Shown: positions 23,101-34,355, numbered from the stretch's first letter. The stretch: DNA of 64,000 bases from Cyanophora paradoxa (GCA_004431415.1 QPMI01000164.1:62001-126000); one strand, 5' to 3'. The notes: generated from the letters alone by a model not told the origin. Program-made: numbers and translations.

Positions 23101-24669
23101 CGCCGAGCTCGAGGCACTCTTTGCACACGTGCTCCACAATCGCCGCGGCCATCTGCACAGCAGTTCGAATTCCGAAATGAGTTCGAATTCGAACTCGCCC
23201 GCGGCCATCTGCAGAGCGGCCACTATAGCTATAGCTAGTACTAGTGCGCATGCCTAGTACCAGGGGATCCGGAGAGTTGGAGACACTAGTACTAGTGTGG
23301 TGCGCTTAGTTAATTATAAGCTTGAAATCAAAGGAATCACCCGGTGGAGGTCGAGGGCACGCTGGAGGCGCCCTGCGGCCGAGTGGCGCTCGGACAGCTC
23401 CATGAGAGAAGAGACGACGTGCAGCTCGCAGCAACGCCGCGCGATCCGCCCCTCGCATCCGGCTTCCCGCTCGTGCGCGAAGGCCGCCTGGGCAAGGGTG
23501 ACGACATCGACCGAGAATAGATATATATCATTAGTCTTGCATGCGCATCTAACGGGCGGGGTACCGCAGCACCTTGAAGTAGGCCTCGGCACCCTCGGAG
23601 TTTCCCATCGTCTGCAGGCAGACGCCCAGCCTGTACTCCGCCTCAGTCGTCGCCGCATGCAGCGATCCCAGGCGCTCCCGCCGAAACGAGAGCGCCCACT
23701 GCGCGCGCAGCGGCGTGTGCGTGAGCTCGAGAAAGGCGGGGCGAGGCATAGGCCGGCGCATGCATATGTATGCATATGGGAGCGGGGCGCACGAGGAAAG
23801 CTCGCTTGGCGGAGGGTAGGTCTCGGTTGATGCGCTTCTTCCGTTCCATGTGCATCCTTCCCAGATCCTGGGCGTGGTCCCCGAGGGCGCCGGGCTCGGT
23901 CGCCGCCCGCAGCCGCGCGTCACCCGCGTACAGCGCGAGCGCCGGCTGCGCATGCAAATGCACATGGGGCATCCTGCACGTGAGTGCGAGGCAGGGACAG
24001 GGCCGAACGTTGCGGGAAGGCACCTCGTAGGCAGCGATGGCAGCATCCCACTTGCCGTCGAAGCGTTTGAGGCGGGCGAGATGGATCGCGCAGGCGGCGC
24101 TCAGGGCGTGCTGCTGCCCGAGGTCCCGGACGAAAGAGTCCAGGCAACTCTGCACGTCGCGGTCGGCTATCGGCATGCGCAATTGGGAGGGAATTGAACC
24201 GGACCTGGATAAAGTCGGTGTGCGCATGGAGCATCTCTTCGGGACTCGTGACCGCAGGAAGCAGCCTGTAGCGCTGGAGGGCGAAGACGAGCTCCTTGCA
24301 CTCGCTGCAGACGGCGGCGCTCGTGCACGTGCACGAAACGTGGTCGCGAGGACGGCATCCGAGTGCGTCGTGGAGAACCTGGATGATAACCGCGCTAAAC
24401 GTCCATGGGCACTCACGATCGCGCTCGAGCTCGCGATCGGGCCGGACGCTGCTGGATCTGGATTCAGCTGCAGGCTGAACCGGCGCCGTCGCCGCCCCGA
24501 GTGCTTCGACGGCCTTGCGATCGGTGAGAAGCGCACTGGGCTCGATCGCGAGGGCCGCGGCCGGCTGATCAGGAACCAGCGCCGGCGCCTCGAGCTCATC
24601 GATATCACGTGCAGAATTCGAAACCTGCGCCTCGTATATACGTACGACCTGTAAGCTGGCACCGAGCAC
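20185..24669 (-). CDS. TPR-like, coiled-coil, CCCH, RING-H2 protein, copy B2
   Basis: The most readable N-terminus of the array. From Met at 24669 a single exon runs MLGASLQVVRIYEAQVSNSA through HVSCTCTSAAVCSECKELVF to about 24190. TPR-like exons follow (near 24150-24030, EYRLGVCLQTMGNSEGAEAY near 23620, RSLGPTHLRMISALAFLAHF near 22920). A long coiled coil lies at 21840-21700 and 21160-20960. One intact CCCH finger, PCRLFAKGACRAGARCR plus YRHEA, precedes RING-H2 (ECAIC, LACRH, EFHGACIEAW, GCPLCGAPF) and the PPGISFA end, stop 20185-20187. It has one CCCH finger where B1 has two. A Pro/Gly-rich insertion (about 22050-22290) also distinguishes it. Confidence 0.7.
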
Positions 24670-25505
24670 CTAGAACGTTAACCAACTGCATGTATATGCG
24701 AGGATTACGAGCAGTGGATCCGGAGGCCGATAGCGCGCATACGTATACAGAAGGCGCCGGCGGCGCGCATGAAATGCACGCGCAGCTGCAGGAAAACGCG
24801 GGAATCGAAGGAGCTGAAGCCAAAGCAGAGATCTACCTGGCTCGGTTCACGTTGAGCGATAGTAGGCCCCATATGCATGGCTCGTACTGTAGGTATGCCC
24901 CATGTCCATGGCCAGCGTGCGCCGGCCGGCTTGCGCATGCGTCTGACATTCACTAACGTGAGCGCTCGCCATCTTCGCGCACTCGCAACGCGAGGAATCG
25001 CACCTTCGAGCACAATCGATATCGCGCTCTTTCCGAGCCTTCCGCGTTCGCTGGCGCCGACTGGCGCCGGAGAGGGCGATCGCGCCTCCCGAATGCCGGA
25101 GCGCGCCTTCGATCGAGCGAGAGTGGATCGCTTTCGCTGCGAGCGAGATCTGATGGATTGCGCTGTACCCCACCGCCGTTGCAAAGTTGCCCATGCCAAT
25201 TGCAGATCGGATCGAGCTCGAGCTAACGCTCGAGCTCGCGATCTGAGCTAGGATATCGATCTCGAGCTGGCCGGCGCCCCAACAGTACTGTTGACGTCCA
25301 CGGTCGGACTGCAGCAGTCGGATCATCGGATGGCAAATACGCAAATACGTTTACGTGAAAATAACTTGCAATTGAAAGCGCAAGAGCCGACACTAATTAA
25401 ACGTAAGAGGGGAATTTTATTTCGTGTTAATTCAGAGGGGAATGGAAAACTTGAAGGCTTGAAAAGGGCACGATTTCCCCGGGGGACTGAATGAAGGCCC
25501 TAGCC
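24670..25505. other. intergenic, promoter side of array and 3' flank of RUS gene
   Basis: No gene recognised. Short frames here are low-quality. Around 25210-25245 an inverted repeat of GATCGAGCTCGAGCT-type sequence surrounds a 4-nt centre. It lies between the first exon of B2 (minus) and the stop of the RUS gene (minus). Confidence 0.45.
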
Positions 25506-28460
25506 CTAGCCCCTCGCGGGGCGACTGGCAGCGGCGGCGGCTGGGGCAGGAGGGGCGGGGCCCGCGCTAGGGCCCAGGGTCGGCGCCGGTGCGGGGGCCG
25601 GGGCGGGGAGGGCGCCGGTGGTGGACCAGAGGGCGTCGTAGTGCGTGGGGCCCATCGTGAGGTGCTTCACGTTCCAGCCCGCCTCCCGCAGCGCCTCCCG
25701 GAACCCCGGGTACGCCTGCGAGCGAGGCGCGGCTCGGCGGGCGGCGGTAGAAAGGGAGGGCGGGGCCCCGGGGCCCGGGGGGCGGCGCCGGCCCGGACCT
25801 TGGAGGCGGCGGCGTAGGAGTCGCGGACGGCGTCCCGGGGCGAGGAGCGCCCGTCCCAGGACTCCCGCAGCACCCCCGCGTGCAGGATCGCCTGCACGGG
25901 CGTGAGAAGACCGGAGGCGAGTCGGGAAGAGCAAACAAGCTCGAGGGCGTGCCTTTAGGGTGTCGTCGGCGGAGGCGCCGGGCTGGAGCACGACGTGCAC
26001 GCGCCCGCCCCGCACGTTCAGCAGGTACCGCTCGTGCGCGAACGTCCCGATCAGCTGCCGCGCGGGGGAGGTAAGAGAGGGGCGGAGATGGCGGAGGGCG
26101 GAGGGGGGTAGGGGCGCGCCTCGGAGAGCTCGCGGCTGTCTGCGACGGCGTCGCGCATGCGGGCGCCGAGCTGCAGCTGGGGGCCCCGGAACGAGGCCGG
26201 GAGCACGATGCCCTCACGCCGGCACACCTCCGCCGGCGTCGCCACCCGCGCCGCCCCGCCCTCCCCCTGCCCCAAAACTCAGAGACTCGAGGCGCTCGGA
26301 AGGATGCGGGGCGGGGCGGGCGGGGGCGGACGGCGGAGGCGAGGAAGGAGGCGGCGGCGAGCTGGGCGCGCTCGCGGTTGAGCGTCGTGAAGCACACCGC
26401 CTTCATCTCCTCGTAGTGCGCTGCCCCACGCCCGCCCCGCCGCGTCGGAGGCCAGGCCGGGAAGCCGGGGGACGGGGAAGGAGAGCGGGGCGGACCGAGC
26501 ATGTCGATGGCGAAGAGGGAGGGGAAGACGAGCGTGCGGATCGCCGCCGCCGCCGACCCGCCCAGCGCCTGCTCCCGCGCCCCGCCCCGGATCAGCTGCC
26601 GCTGGTGCGCCCCGGGGGCGGGGTTCGCTGGGCTCTGGGGCGTGCCTGGGCGAAGGCGATGCCGATGCCGAGGCCGGCGAGCTCGGAGAGGACGATCTGC
26701 GCCTCGCCCTTGGCCGTGAGGTCGCCCACGTTCTCCCGCAGCGCGAACGCCCGGTAGATCGCCGCCCGCGTCGCCCCCGCCGACACGATCGCCGCCTGCG
26801 CCCTCGTCCTTAGACGCGGCGCGGCGCGGGGCGGGGCGGGGCGGGGTGGCGAAGGAGTGGGAGAAGGGCGGGGAGGAAGGCGGGGCGGGCCTGCTTGCAG
26901 ATGTTGGCGAGGGAGGCGAGGAGGAGGAAGTACGAGGGCGCGAGCGGCGTCGCCATCTCCAGCGCCGTCCCGCAGTGGTAGAGGAACGAGCTCCGCATCC
27001 GCCACTTCTTCGTGTCCGCGTCGTACCCCCGCCCCAGGAACGCGGCGCAGAAGAGCTTCGCCAGCTTGCCCATCCTGCAGCGCGCGCCCCGCCCGCCTCC
27101 GTCAGGGCGCGAAGGAGGAAAGCAGGCAAGCGAGCGGAGCAGGAGGGCAGAGGGGCGGCACCCGTCCTTGAGGACCCACTGGACGGCGACGCCGACGCCG
27201 ATGGAGGACCAGGAGAGGCCCTTGCGGCCGACCTTGCCCGCCGCCGCCCCGCCCATCCCCACAGAGAGCAGCAGCGACTGCGTCGCCAGGCACTCCATCG
27301 TCGCTGCCCGGCGGCGCCGCTCTCAGCGGGGGGGCAGGGCGCGGGGCGGGGGGCGGGGATGGGGCGGGGCGCGGGGGGCGCACCGGAGGCAGTGCGCTGG
27401 AACATGCGCCAGAGGATGAAGGTCGTGTACCCCGCCGCCGTCGAGTCGGGGTACCCCGCCGGCAGCAGCGCGTGCTCGACCGCCTGCGGCCGGGGGTCGG
27501 TCCGGCCCGCGGGGAAAAGGAAAGGAAAAGGAAGAAAGAGGCGAGGAGAGGTCGGGGTCGCCCCCGCACCTTCTCAGCGCGGATCCAGAATGGCATGCGG
27601 CGGAGCTTGTCCTGCGCCGAGCCCGCGGACGGGTCCTCGGGCGGGACGCCGGCCGGCTTGCCGCCGGGCCGCTGGACTAGGACGGTGCGGAGATCGCCGC
27701 CGTCGGCGACGTACATCGCGCAGGACCCCGGCTGCGGCGCCTCGCCGTCCTCGGGCAGCGGCAGGTCCGCCCCAGAGCCCAGGGCCCGCGCCCGCCTCCG
27801 GTACGCAACTCCGCCGGCCGCCCCTACGATCCCAATGCTTGCAAGCAGCACCAGCGGTAGCCTCGGAAGATCGCGCCCGCCCTCGCTGCTGCTCCCGTCC
27901 CCACCGCTACCGCCACCTCCGCCGCCGCCGCCGCCGCCGCCGTCGCCGCGTCCCCTGCTGCTGCCGTCCGCGCCGCCGTCACTCCCCGATGATTCCAGCA
28001 CTGGAGGCTCCTCCGCAGGGCCACCGAGGCTGCCCTCGCCCGGGCCAGGAAGCGGCGCCGCCGCGGCTCCCGGGCTCGAGGCTGACGCAACCGGGCGCGC
28101 GCTCGCGAGGCCAGGCTCATCTCCGGCCGCGCGGCGTGATGTGCCGACGTCGCTCGCTGGGCCCGGCTCCGGCAGCACCACGCGCGCGTTGATCATTACG
28201 GGTCCGCGCGCGGTCGGGCGCGCGCCGAGGCCATCTCCCGCGCGGAATCGCCTCCTGCTCCCTTGGGAGAGCTGAAACTGTATATCGCGCCTCCTGCAGC
28301 AGGGGCAGGCGAGCCCGCACCCGCGCGACGCCGCTTCGACCTGAGATCTCCTGGGCGATCGCTCGCAGATCTGAGAGCTGTCGCTGCGAATGCTGTGCGC
28401 CCGGCCCGCGCCGGCCGCGGGCGCCGATACGCTGAAACCGGTCATCATTTGGTAAACCAA
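25506..28460 (-). CDS. RUS family protein (DUF647), ROOT UV-B SENSITIVE-like
   Basis: Spliced minus-strand gene matching the DUF647/RUS family from end to end. Blocks in order: GGDLRTVLVQRPGGKPAGVP, YTTFILWRMFQRTAS, ECLATQSLLLSVGMGGAAAG, SWSSIGVGVAVQWVLKDG, MGKLAKLFCAAFLG, KKWRMRSSFLYHCGTALEM, SYFLLLASLANICKQ, TRAAIYRAFALRENVGDLTA, KGEAQIVLSELAGLGIGIAF, and the C-terminal AILHAGVLRESW and WNVKHLTMGPTHYDALW. The glycine-rich membrane-like core and the KGEAQ motif are the family hallmark. RUS1 of plants is plastid-targeted and works with RUS2 in vitamin B6-linked UV-B responses. Here an N-terminal extension of about 150 residues begins MVYQMMTGFSVSAPAA, and a Phe close to the second or third Met suits cyanelle import. 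It is head-to-head with the next gene. Confidence 0.85.
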
Positions 28461-28612
28461 TGCGCCGAAAGCTGGGGGGAACGACTCAGACTTGCCCCCC
28501 CATCAGTGAGCAGTTGCTAGCGCAACCTCCTTTAACGGCTCGGATAGCTTGAATAAGACTTCTAAAGGGCATACAGGCGCATCCAGACGCTTATCGCGGC
28601 CCAGCGCGCGCG
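28461..28612. promoter_or_regulatory. short divergent intergenic region, RUS / 28613 gene
   Basis: Only 152 bp separate the start codons of two divergent genes, so the control elements of both must lie here or in their first exons. The stretch has lower GC (around 28500-28570) than the coding DNA. No TATA box is obvious. Confidence 0.45.
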
Positions 28613-30420
28613 ATGAGCGACCTCCACGCGCTCGTCGATGCCTTCGTGCATGAGTTACTCACCGGTGACCAGTGGTCGTTGTTTTCGGTGTCCCGCCACT
28701 GAAAACCGCCCGAGCGCAGCCCCCGAGCTCGCACCAGCCGGGACCTCGGAGCCCGCGACGGACGAGCCGCCCGCGGCGGCGGCGGGCTCAAGTCGAGGTT
28801 CGAGGCGCGTGACGGAGGACGGGGAGGGCGCGGAGGAGGACGTTGCGGCTCCGTACATGCGCCTCTTCCTGGTGCCGCCCCGCCCCGGCCGACCCCGCGT
28901 GCCCGCGGCTCGGCTGCGCATGCTTGGGCGGCTGACCGCGGCCGCCAGATGAGACGCGCTGTCTTCCTCCAGATCCTCCAGGTCCGCCGGCGTCCCCCGC
29001 CCGCCCCGGCGGGCGCCGCGGGGCTGGATCGGGCGGGGCGCAGGGCGTGTGGGAGGCGTCCGAGGGCCCCGTGTCGGGGGCGCTGGCGGCGCAGCACGGG
29101 GCGATCGTGGACGAGCGGGTGACGGAGCTCGGCGAGGCCGCCGCCGCCCTCCTCACCGCCATGGGGGCACGCCACGCCCCGGCCCCGCCCCCGCCCGCCA
29201 GGCCGCACCCCCGCAGCTGACGTGGCGCGGGCGCAGCCGAAGTTCGCGGGGCCGCAGGGGGCGTCGCTGCTGTACGGGACGCTGCAGGGGGAGGGCGCCT
29301 GGCCCGCCCACGCCGCCGTCGAGCGCGCGCCGGCCCTCGTGGCCGCCCTCCGGCGGGCCGCCGCCGCCGCCCGCCGGCCGAGCAGCCGCCCTCGGCCTCG
29401 CGCGAGGCCCTCCCCGCGCGCCTCATTCGCGGCATCGCCGACGGCGCCAAGGCCCGCCTCGACGAGCAGGCGGGCCTCGCCTCCAGGCGCCCCACGCTGG
29501 CGGCGGCGCGGGCCGGCGGGGCCGGCGAGCGGGCGGCCATCCGGGCCGACATGCGCCGCATCGCCCGCAGCGCCGACCTCTGCGTGCTTCCCGCGAGCTT
29601 CAGCCGCGCGGCCGCCGTGCCCCCAGCGCGACGGGCTCCTCGGCCCCGCCCTCACCAGGATCGAGCGCGGGGGCGGGGGCGGGGCGGAGGAGGGGCCTCC
29701 GCCCTCGGCGCGGCGCTGGCTGGAGCGGAGCCCGCAGGGGGCGGCGGGGGCCCGCGAGGTGATGGGAAAGCCTGCGCCCGAGCCCGTGAGCCGCCACCTC
29801 GAGTTCAGCGCCCGGCCGGCCCCGACGGCGTCGCCCTCTCGTGCGGCGGCCCTCCCCAAGCGAGCGAGCGCGCCGGGGCGGGCCGGGCCGAGCGGGCGTC
29901 GCGCAGGTACTCGAACCGGGCGATGTTGGATCGGATGCGGGAGTGGCGCGAGGGCGCCCGCGAGGAGGGCCAGCGCACCGCCGCCCGCGCCGCCGCCATC
30001 GACGAGGCCGGCCCCGCGGGGCCCAGCGGGCCCGCGCCTTCGGCCCCCGGGCCGGGGCCGGGGTCGCGGCTGAGCGGGCTCTCGTCGCGGCTGGCGGCCA
30101 AGGGCTGGTCCCCCTGGAAGCGCGAGGGGGAGAAGTGCATTCTGGGGTACGGCCCCGTCGACGCCTACAAGTACATCATCAAGCAGGAGACGACCGGTGC
30201 GTGTGCCGCCCCCGGACCCGCCTCCCGCCTCGCCGACGCGGCGGGGGCAGCGTGGGCGAGGCGCAAGCAGCTGGCGGACATCGCGGCGGGGCTCAAGAAG
30301 GACGGTGCCGCCGGCGCGCCGCTCCCCGCCGCCGCGACCGCCCCGCCCCCCGACCCCTTCGCCTGCGGGCGCCTGCTCCGGCACGGGCGCATCGTCTCGC
30401 GGCCCCCAGACCTGCTTTGA
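28613..30420 (+). CDS. hypothetical protein, spliced
   Basis: Not recognised. Exons fit together well: MSDLHALVDAFVHELLT (28613-28664), intron GTGACC to GAGCGCAG, then APELAPAGTSEPATDEPP to VAAPYMRLFL, intron, MRRAVFLQILQ, intron, GVWEASEGPVSGALAAQHG and VTELGEAAAALLTAMG, intron, ARAQPKFAGPQGASLLYGTL, then SREALPARLIRGIADGAKA and MRRIARSADLCVLPASFSRA. The last long exon contains SNRAMLDRMREWREGAR, LAAKGWSPWKREGEKCILGY and DAYKYIIKQETT, and ends FACGRLLRHGRIVSRPPDLL, TGA at 30418-30420. It is helix-rich with no signal peptide or membrane segment. The W-S-P-W-K-R-E-G-E-K-C block looks like a conserved core worth searching. Confidence 0.6.
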
Positions 30421-30698
30421 GGCCCGGCCGCCTCGGCCCGGCCCCCGCCGCGCCCCCCTCACCTCGCCTCTACCACAAACTGAATTGCGAAACGGAACTG
30501 GCGGAACGGAACTGGCGGAGCGGGGCGGGGCGGGGCGGGGCGGCGGGGGCTATGCGGGGGCGGCGCCGCCGCCGGCGGGGCGGCCGAATATGGACTCAAG
30601 GGTCATGAAGACGATCCGCATGCTCTGCGACACGATCGCGCTCTCCACCTGCTCGCCCCCGCGTCGGGCCCCGCGTCGGGCCCCGGCGGGGCCGCGCT

Positions 30699-32071
30699 CT
30701 AGATCTGGCCGGGCGGGCGAACGTTCTTCTGGGCCTGGGCCTCGGCCGAGGAGCCCGAGGGCGCGTCGGCGGCGGGCCCGGCGGCCGCCCCGAAGATGCC
30801 GCCCGACGAGGCGAAGCGCTGCTCCAGCTGCAGCCGCTTCAGGTCGTACCCCTGCGCCCCCGTGCGCCAGTCAGGCCGGCGCGGGCGGGGCCGGGGCCGG
30901 GCGCGGGGGCGGGGGCCGGGGCGGGGCCTGCCTTCTGGAATGCGGCGATGACCATGTCGACGAAGTGGGAGAGCTTCAGCTCGTCCGACGGCGGCACCGC
31001 CTCCGATGGCCTGCGACGCGTCGGGCCCGGGCGAAGCGGGCGCGGCGGGCGGCCTGGAGGGAGGGTGAGAGCGGACCTGGAGACGCCGACCTTGGCGGCG
31101 GTTAGGAAGATGAGGGAGAGCCACACCGTCCGCATGTCCTGCTCGTCCTGCGCCAGGCTGCACGGCCCGGCCGCACGCCCGCAGTCAGCACAGGCGCCCG
31201 TGCCAGGCGGCCCCGCGCGCCCAGCGCGACCGTCGCCAACCTGTAGTTCAGCCTGCGGCGCGCGCGTGTTAGAGCGGGTGGGCGGGTCGGCGGGGGCTCG
31301 GGGGCGACATGCACCCGCTGGCGTCGTCCTGCGCGAGGCTGAGCTCGAGGTCGAGGGCGCGCAGGTTGTAGCCCCGCTTGTACGCCTCCACGCCCTGCGC
31401 CCCGCCGGGCCCCGCCTCCCGTCAGATCCGCGGCGGAGCACGCCCCTCGGCGCCCCCAGACCTTCGCGATGAACTCTTGAAGCGCGTCCACGTAGGGGCG
31501 TTGGCCTGCACGGGCCCGGGGGTGAGCTCTGCGGCCGGCGGCGAGGATGGCCCTGCGCTCGCACCTGGCAAGCACGCCTCGAGGAAGCTACGTCGGAGAG
31601 CTTTGCTAATGGGCTCCTCCTGCTCGCCCTCGCTGCTCGACCCGCCCTCCGCGCGCGTCACGAATCGCTGGATCGCCTGGGTTGAAGGTTAGTGCGCAGA
31701 TCGCAGGCCAGCCTGGCAGGGCCGCGGTGGCAGCGGCTAGAAGACTGGACGATCTGAGAGACTAAGGCGCCCACGATCGGCTCTCGTCTTCGAATTCGAT
31801 TCGAAGCATCCGATGCTACTCTGGAAGCTTCACACGGCTCGACGGGGAGCTCGGCGCGCTCCCGCACCGGAGCGCTCGCAGTGTAGGCGCGTGAGCGGCG
31901 GCCGGCCTCGAAGATCGGGGTGAACGACGAAGCCAGGAATCGCGGCTTCGCGGCGTGGGCCTGCCGCACGCTGCTACTGGCACCAGACACCTCGCATGTC
32001 GCGGGGCAGCGCGTCGCAGGCGCCGCCTCGGCCGCCCGCGGCAACGCGGCCTGGATTGCTACGAACATCAT
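30699..32071 (-). CDS. DUF760-like plastid-targeted protein
   Basis: Minus-strand gene starting MMFVAIQAALPRAAEAAP at 32071, a Phe-containing cyanelle-type transit peptide. Mature exons: AIQRFVTRAEGG, EEPISKALRRSFLEACLPG, YVDALQEFIAKVWG, EAYKRGYNLRALDLELSLAQ, LNYRLATVALGA, DEQDMRTVWLSLIFLTAAK, DELKLSHFVDMVIAAFQK, GAQGYDLKRLQLEQRFASSG, ending AEAQAQKNVRPPGQI with stop 30699-30701. Two segments share the pattern V-D, Phe, Ala, then G-Y-x-L-[RK]-x-L-x-L-E, resembling the G-Y-x-L-R-x-x-x-x-x-L-E signature I associate with plant/cyanobacterial DUF760. That assignment is tentative. The last intron seems to begin with GC (AAG then GCAGGC). It is divergent from the PAPS-transporter gene 184 bp away. 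Confidence 0.55.
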
Positions 32072-32255
32072 CTTCTGTTGCAAACAAGCCCCTCCCTTCG
32101 TTCGCAAAGGTGGCGGTTGGTGGGAGGCGGCCAAGTGCGAGGCGGCCGGGTCGCTGTTCGACTTCTTCAGATGCGTCGTATTGCAGCCAGCCGCGTGTAG
32201 CAGCCGCCGAGCCGCCTTGATGCACTACCGCGCGTTCAAGGGCCACGCGCGCACG
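32072..32255. promoter_or_regulatory. shared promoter region, DUF760-like / PAPS transporter
   Basis: The 184 bp between two divergent start codons. No canonical TATA element is seen. It must hold the 5' untranslated leaders of both genes. Confidence 0.45.
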
Positions 32256-34355
32256 ATGGCCAGCACCCCCGCCCCAAATGTCATCGAGGCGGCGTCGAGG
32301 CCGCGCGGGCCCTCGCTCGGCGAGCGCCCCGAGGGCTCCGCCGTCGGCGCTGCCGACCACCCGCCGCCCGGCGAAGCGCGCGTCCTCGGTGCGCCTGCGG
32401 CCAGCCCGCCGAGCGGCCATCCAGCCGGCGCGGCCGCACGGCGTTGCTGAAGGCGCGCGGGGCGTTGCGGGGGCGCAGGGCTCGACATCTCGGGGCTCTC
32501 GCAGGCGGCGCAGTTCGCCGTGCTCGCCGGCCCCGTCCTCCTCGTCTACCAGCTCATCGCCTACCTCCAGGAGGCGCGCCCCCGCCGCCCCGCCGCCCCG
32601 CCGCCCCGCTCCCGCCGCCCGCCGCGGGCTGAGCTCGAGGGGGGCGGGTGGCAGCACCTCTTCAGCATCCCGGGGTTCAGCTTCGGGTTCTACATCAACC
32701 TGTACTCCTTCGCCGTCGGGCTCGTCCTCTCCACCCTCGAGCGCCGCCTCTCCAAGGGCGGCGAGCTCGCCTCCTGGCGCGCCCCCTACTACTGGTCCGC
32801 TCGCACCAACCGCCGACGCTCCGCCCCGCCCCGCCCCGCCCCGCCCCACCGACGCGGGGCGGGCACTGCGGGCGGGCAGGTACGTCTACGCGGGGTTCTT
32901 CAGCGTGGTGGGCCAGGGGATGACGCTGGAGTCCCTCAACTACGTCAACCTGCCCCTTCAGATCGTCTTCAAGAGCGCCAAGGCACGCTAGCTAGCCCCG
33001 CTAGCCAGCCCGTCCCTGGAGACCCCCTGGCGAGGCGGGGACGGGCGGCGGCGGGGGGCGCGCAGGTGATCCCCGTGATGCTGGCCGGCCTGCTCGTCCT
33101 CGGGCGCCGCTACTCCGCCGGCGACTACGCCTCCGCCGCCTGCTTCGTCGTCGTCCGCCGTCCCGCGCCGGCCCTCTCGCCCTCCCCCCGCCGCCGGCCC
33201 ACGCGCGGGGCGCAGGGCCTGTCGATGTTCACGCTGGCGGACGTGAGCGTCTCGCCCAAGTTCCACGTCGGCGGCATCGCCTGCCTCCTCGTCGGCGCGC
33301 CCCGCCCCCCTCCACCTCCGCTCCGCCCTCCGACGCGCGCCCCCCTCAGCGCTGGCGTCGGACGCGTTCGTGGGGAACGTGCAGGAGCGGCTCATGCGGG
33401 GCTTCGGCGTCCCCTTCGCCGAGCTCGTTCAGCACTCCTACCTCGTCGGCGGCGGTATGAAGGCCCCTTCGAATTCGCAGTCCTCCCACGCTTCTGATCG
33501 CGGCTTGCCGGCGCCCCGCAGCCATGTGCCTCGCCTACCAGATCGCCACCGGCGAGCTCCGCGCCGGTGCAGCCCCCCGCCCCCCGCCCCGCGCGCGGCC
33601 TCCTCTCTCCCTCTCTGCCCCCTGAAGCACGCGCGCGGGGGCAGCGGTGAAGCTGAGCGGGGAGCACCCGTCGGTGTTCGGGCTCTGCGTCCTCTACGCG
33701 CTGACCGCCTACGCGGGCCTCTACTTCGTCCTCGCCCTCGTCCGCCGCTTCGGCGCCGTCACCGCCGTGCCCGCGCCGCCCGCCGCGGGCCCCGCCCCCG
33801 GCCCGGCCCGCCCGCGCCTGACTCCGCGGGGCGCAGGTGGTCGTCACCTCGGGGCGGTGCGGGCCCTCCGGCCCCGCCCTCTGGATTCGCCGGCGCCCCC
33901 CCCGCCTGAGCCTCGCCCGGCTCGACTCGCGCAGGAAGCTCATCTCCATCTTCCTCTCGTTCGCGCTCTTCCCGAAGCCCTTCTCCTGGCTCCACGCCGC
34001 CGGCGCCCTCGTCCTCACCGCCGGCTCCCTCCTCTCCGCCTACTTCAAGCACCCCGCAGAGGTGCCCCCCGGCCCCCTCACGCCTCGACCCCCTAGCGCC
34101 CTGACCCCCGCTCCCCGCCCCCAGGTCAAGGCCGCCCTCGCCGCCTGCCTCCCGGCCCCGCTCCGCCGCCGACTCCTCCCCGCCCCGTCCGCCGAGGCCT
34201 TCGGCTCCTCGAGCCCCACCCCGGACCTCGAGATGGGCGGCCGGCCGCCCCGCCCGCCCTCGCCCGCCGATGCCAGCTGCAGCCTCAGCGGCCTCAGCCC
34301 AGCCCCGCCCTCGCCCCAGCCCCGCCCTGCCGCCCCCGGCCCCCTAGGCTTTTAG
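32256..34355 (+). CDS. SLC35B3-type PAPS / nucleotide-sugar transporter
   Basis: Golgi multi-pass transporter of the UAA family, closest to SLC35B3 (PAPST2), which moves 3'-phosphoadenosine 5'-phosphosulfate into the Golgi lumen for sulfation. Exon 1 (32256-32388) starts MASTPAPNVIEAA; intron 32389-32478 joins in phase to GLDISGLSQAAQFAVLAG. Family blocks: GFSFGFYINLYSFAVGLVL, YVYAGFFSVVGQGMTLESLN, NLPLQIVFKSAK-VIPVMLAG, GLSMFTLADVSVSPKFHVGG, SDAFVGNVQERLMRGFG, EHPSVFGLCVLYALTAYAG, YFVLALVRRFGAVTAV, VVTSGRK, LSFALFPKPFSWLHAAGALV. The K-x-I-P-V-M and D-A-x-x-G-N-V-Q-E motifs are diagnostic of the B2/B3 group. The intron at 32983-33065 is GC-AG. The C-terminal tail of about 80 residues is Pro/Ser-rich and probably cytosolic. 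Confidence 0.88.

Larger units (their letters stand above)
4910..24669 (-). repeat. tandem array of four paralogous RING genes, A-B-A-B
   Basis: Four genes in the same orientation end with nearly identical C-termini (PTRPY, K or Q, PPGISFA). The stop codons sit at 4910, 9824, 15277 and 20185, giving spacings of 4914, 5453 and 4908. The first-to-third and second-to-fourth distances are 10367 and 10361. Copies 1 and 3 are most alike over introns and flanks, and copies 2 and 4 share their own RING and CCCH features. The array therefore looks like one duplication of a two-gene block that was itself an older tandem pair. Confidence 0.85.

Noticed and set aside
4900-25260. HIP1-type (GCGATCGC) octamers pointing to cyanobacterial DNA
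   Set aside because: GCGATCGC-like sites occur, but so do palindromic hexamers of every composition, and all genes have introns. They fit the general triplet-palindrome process.
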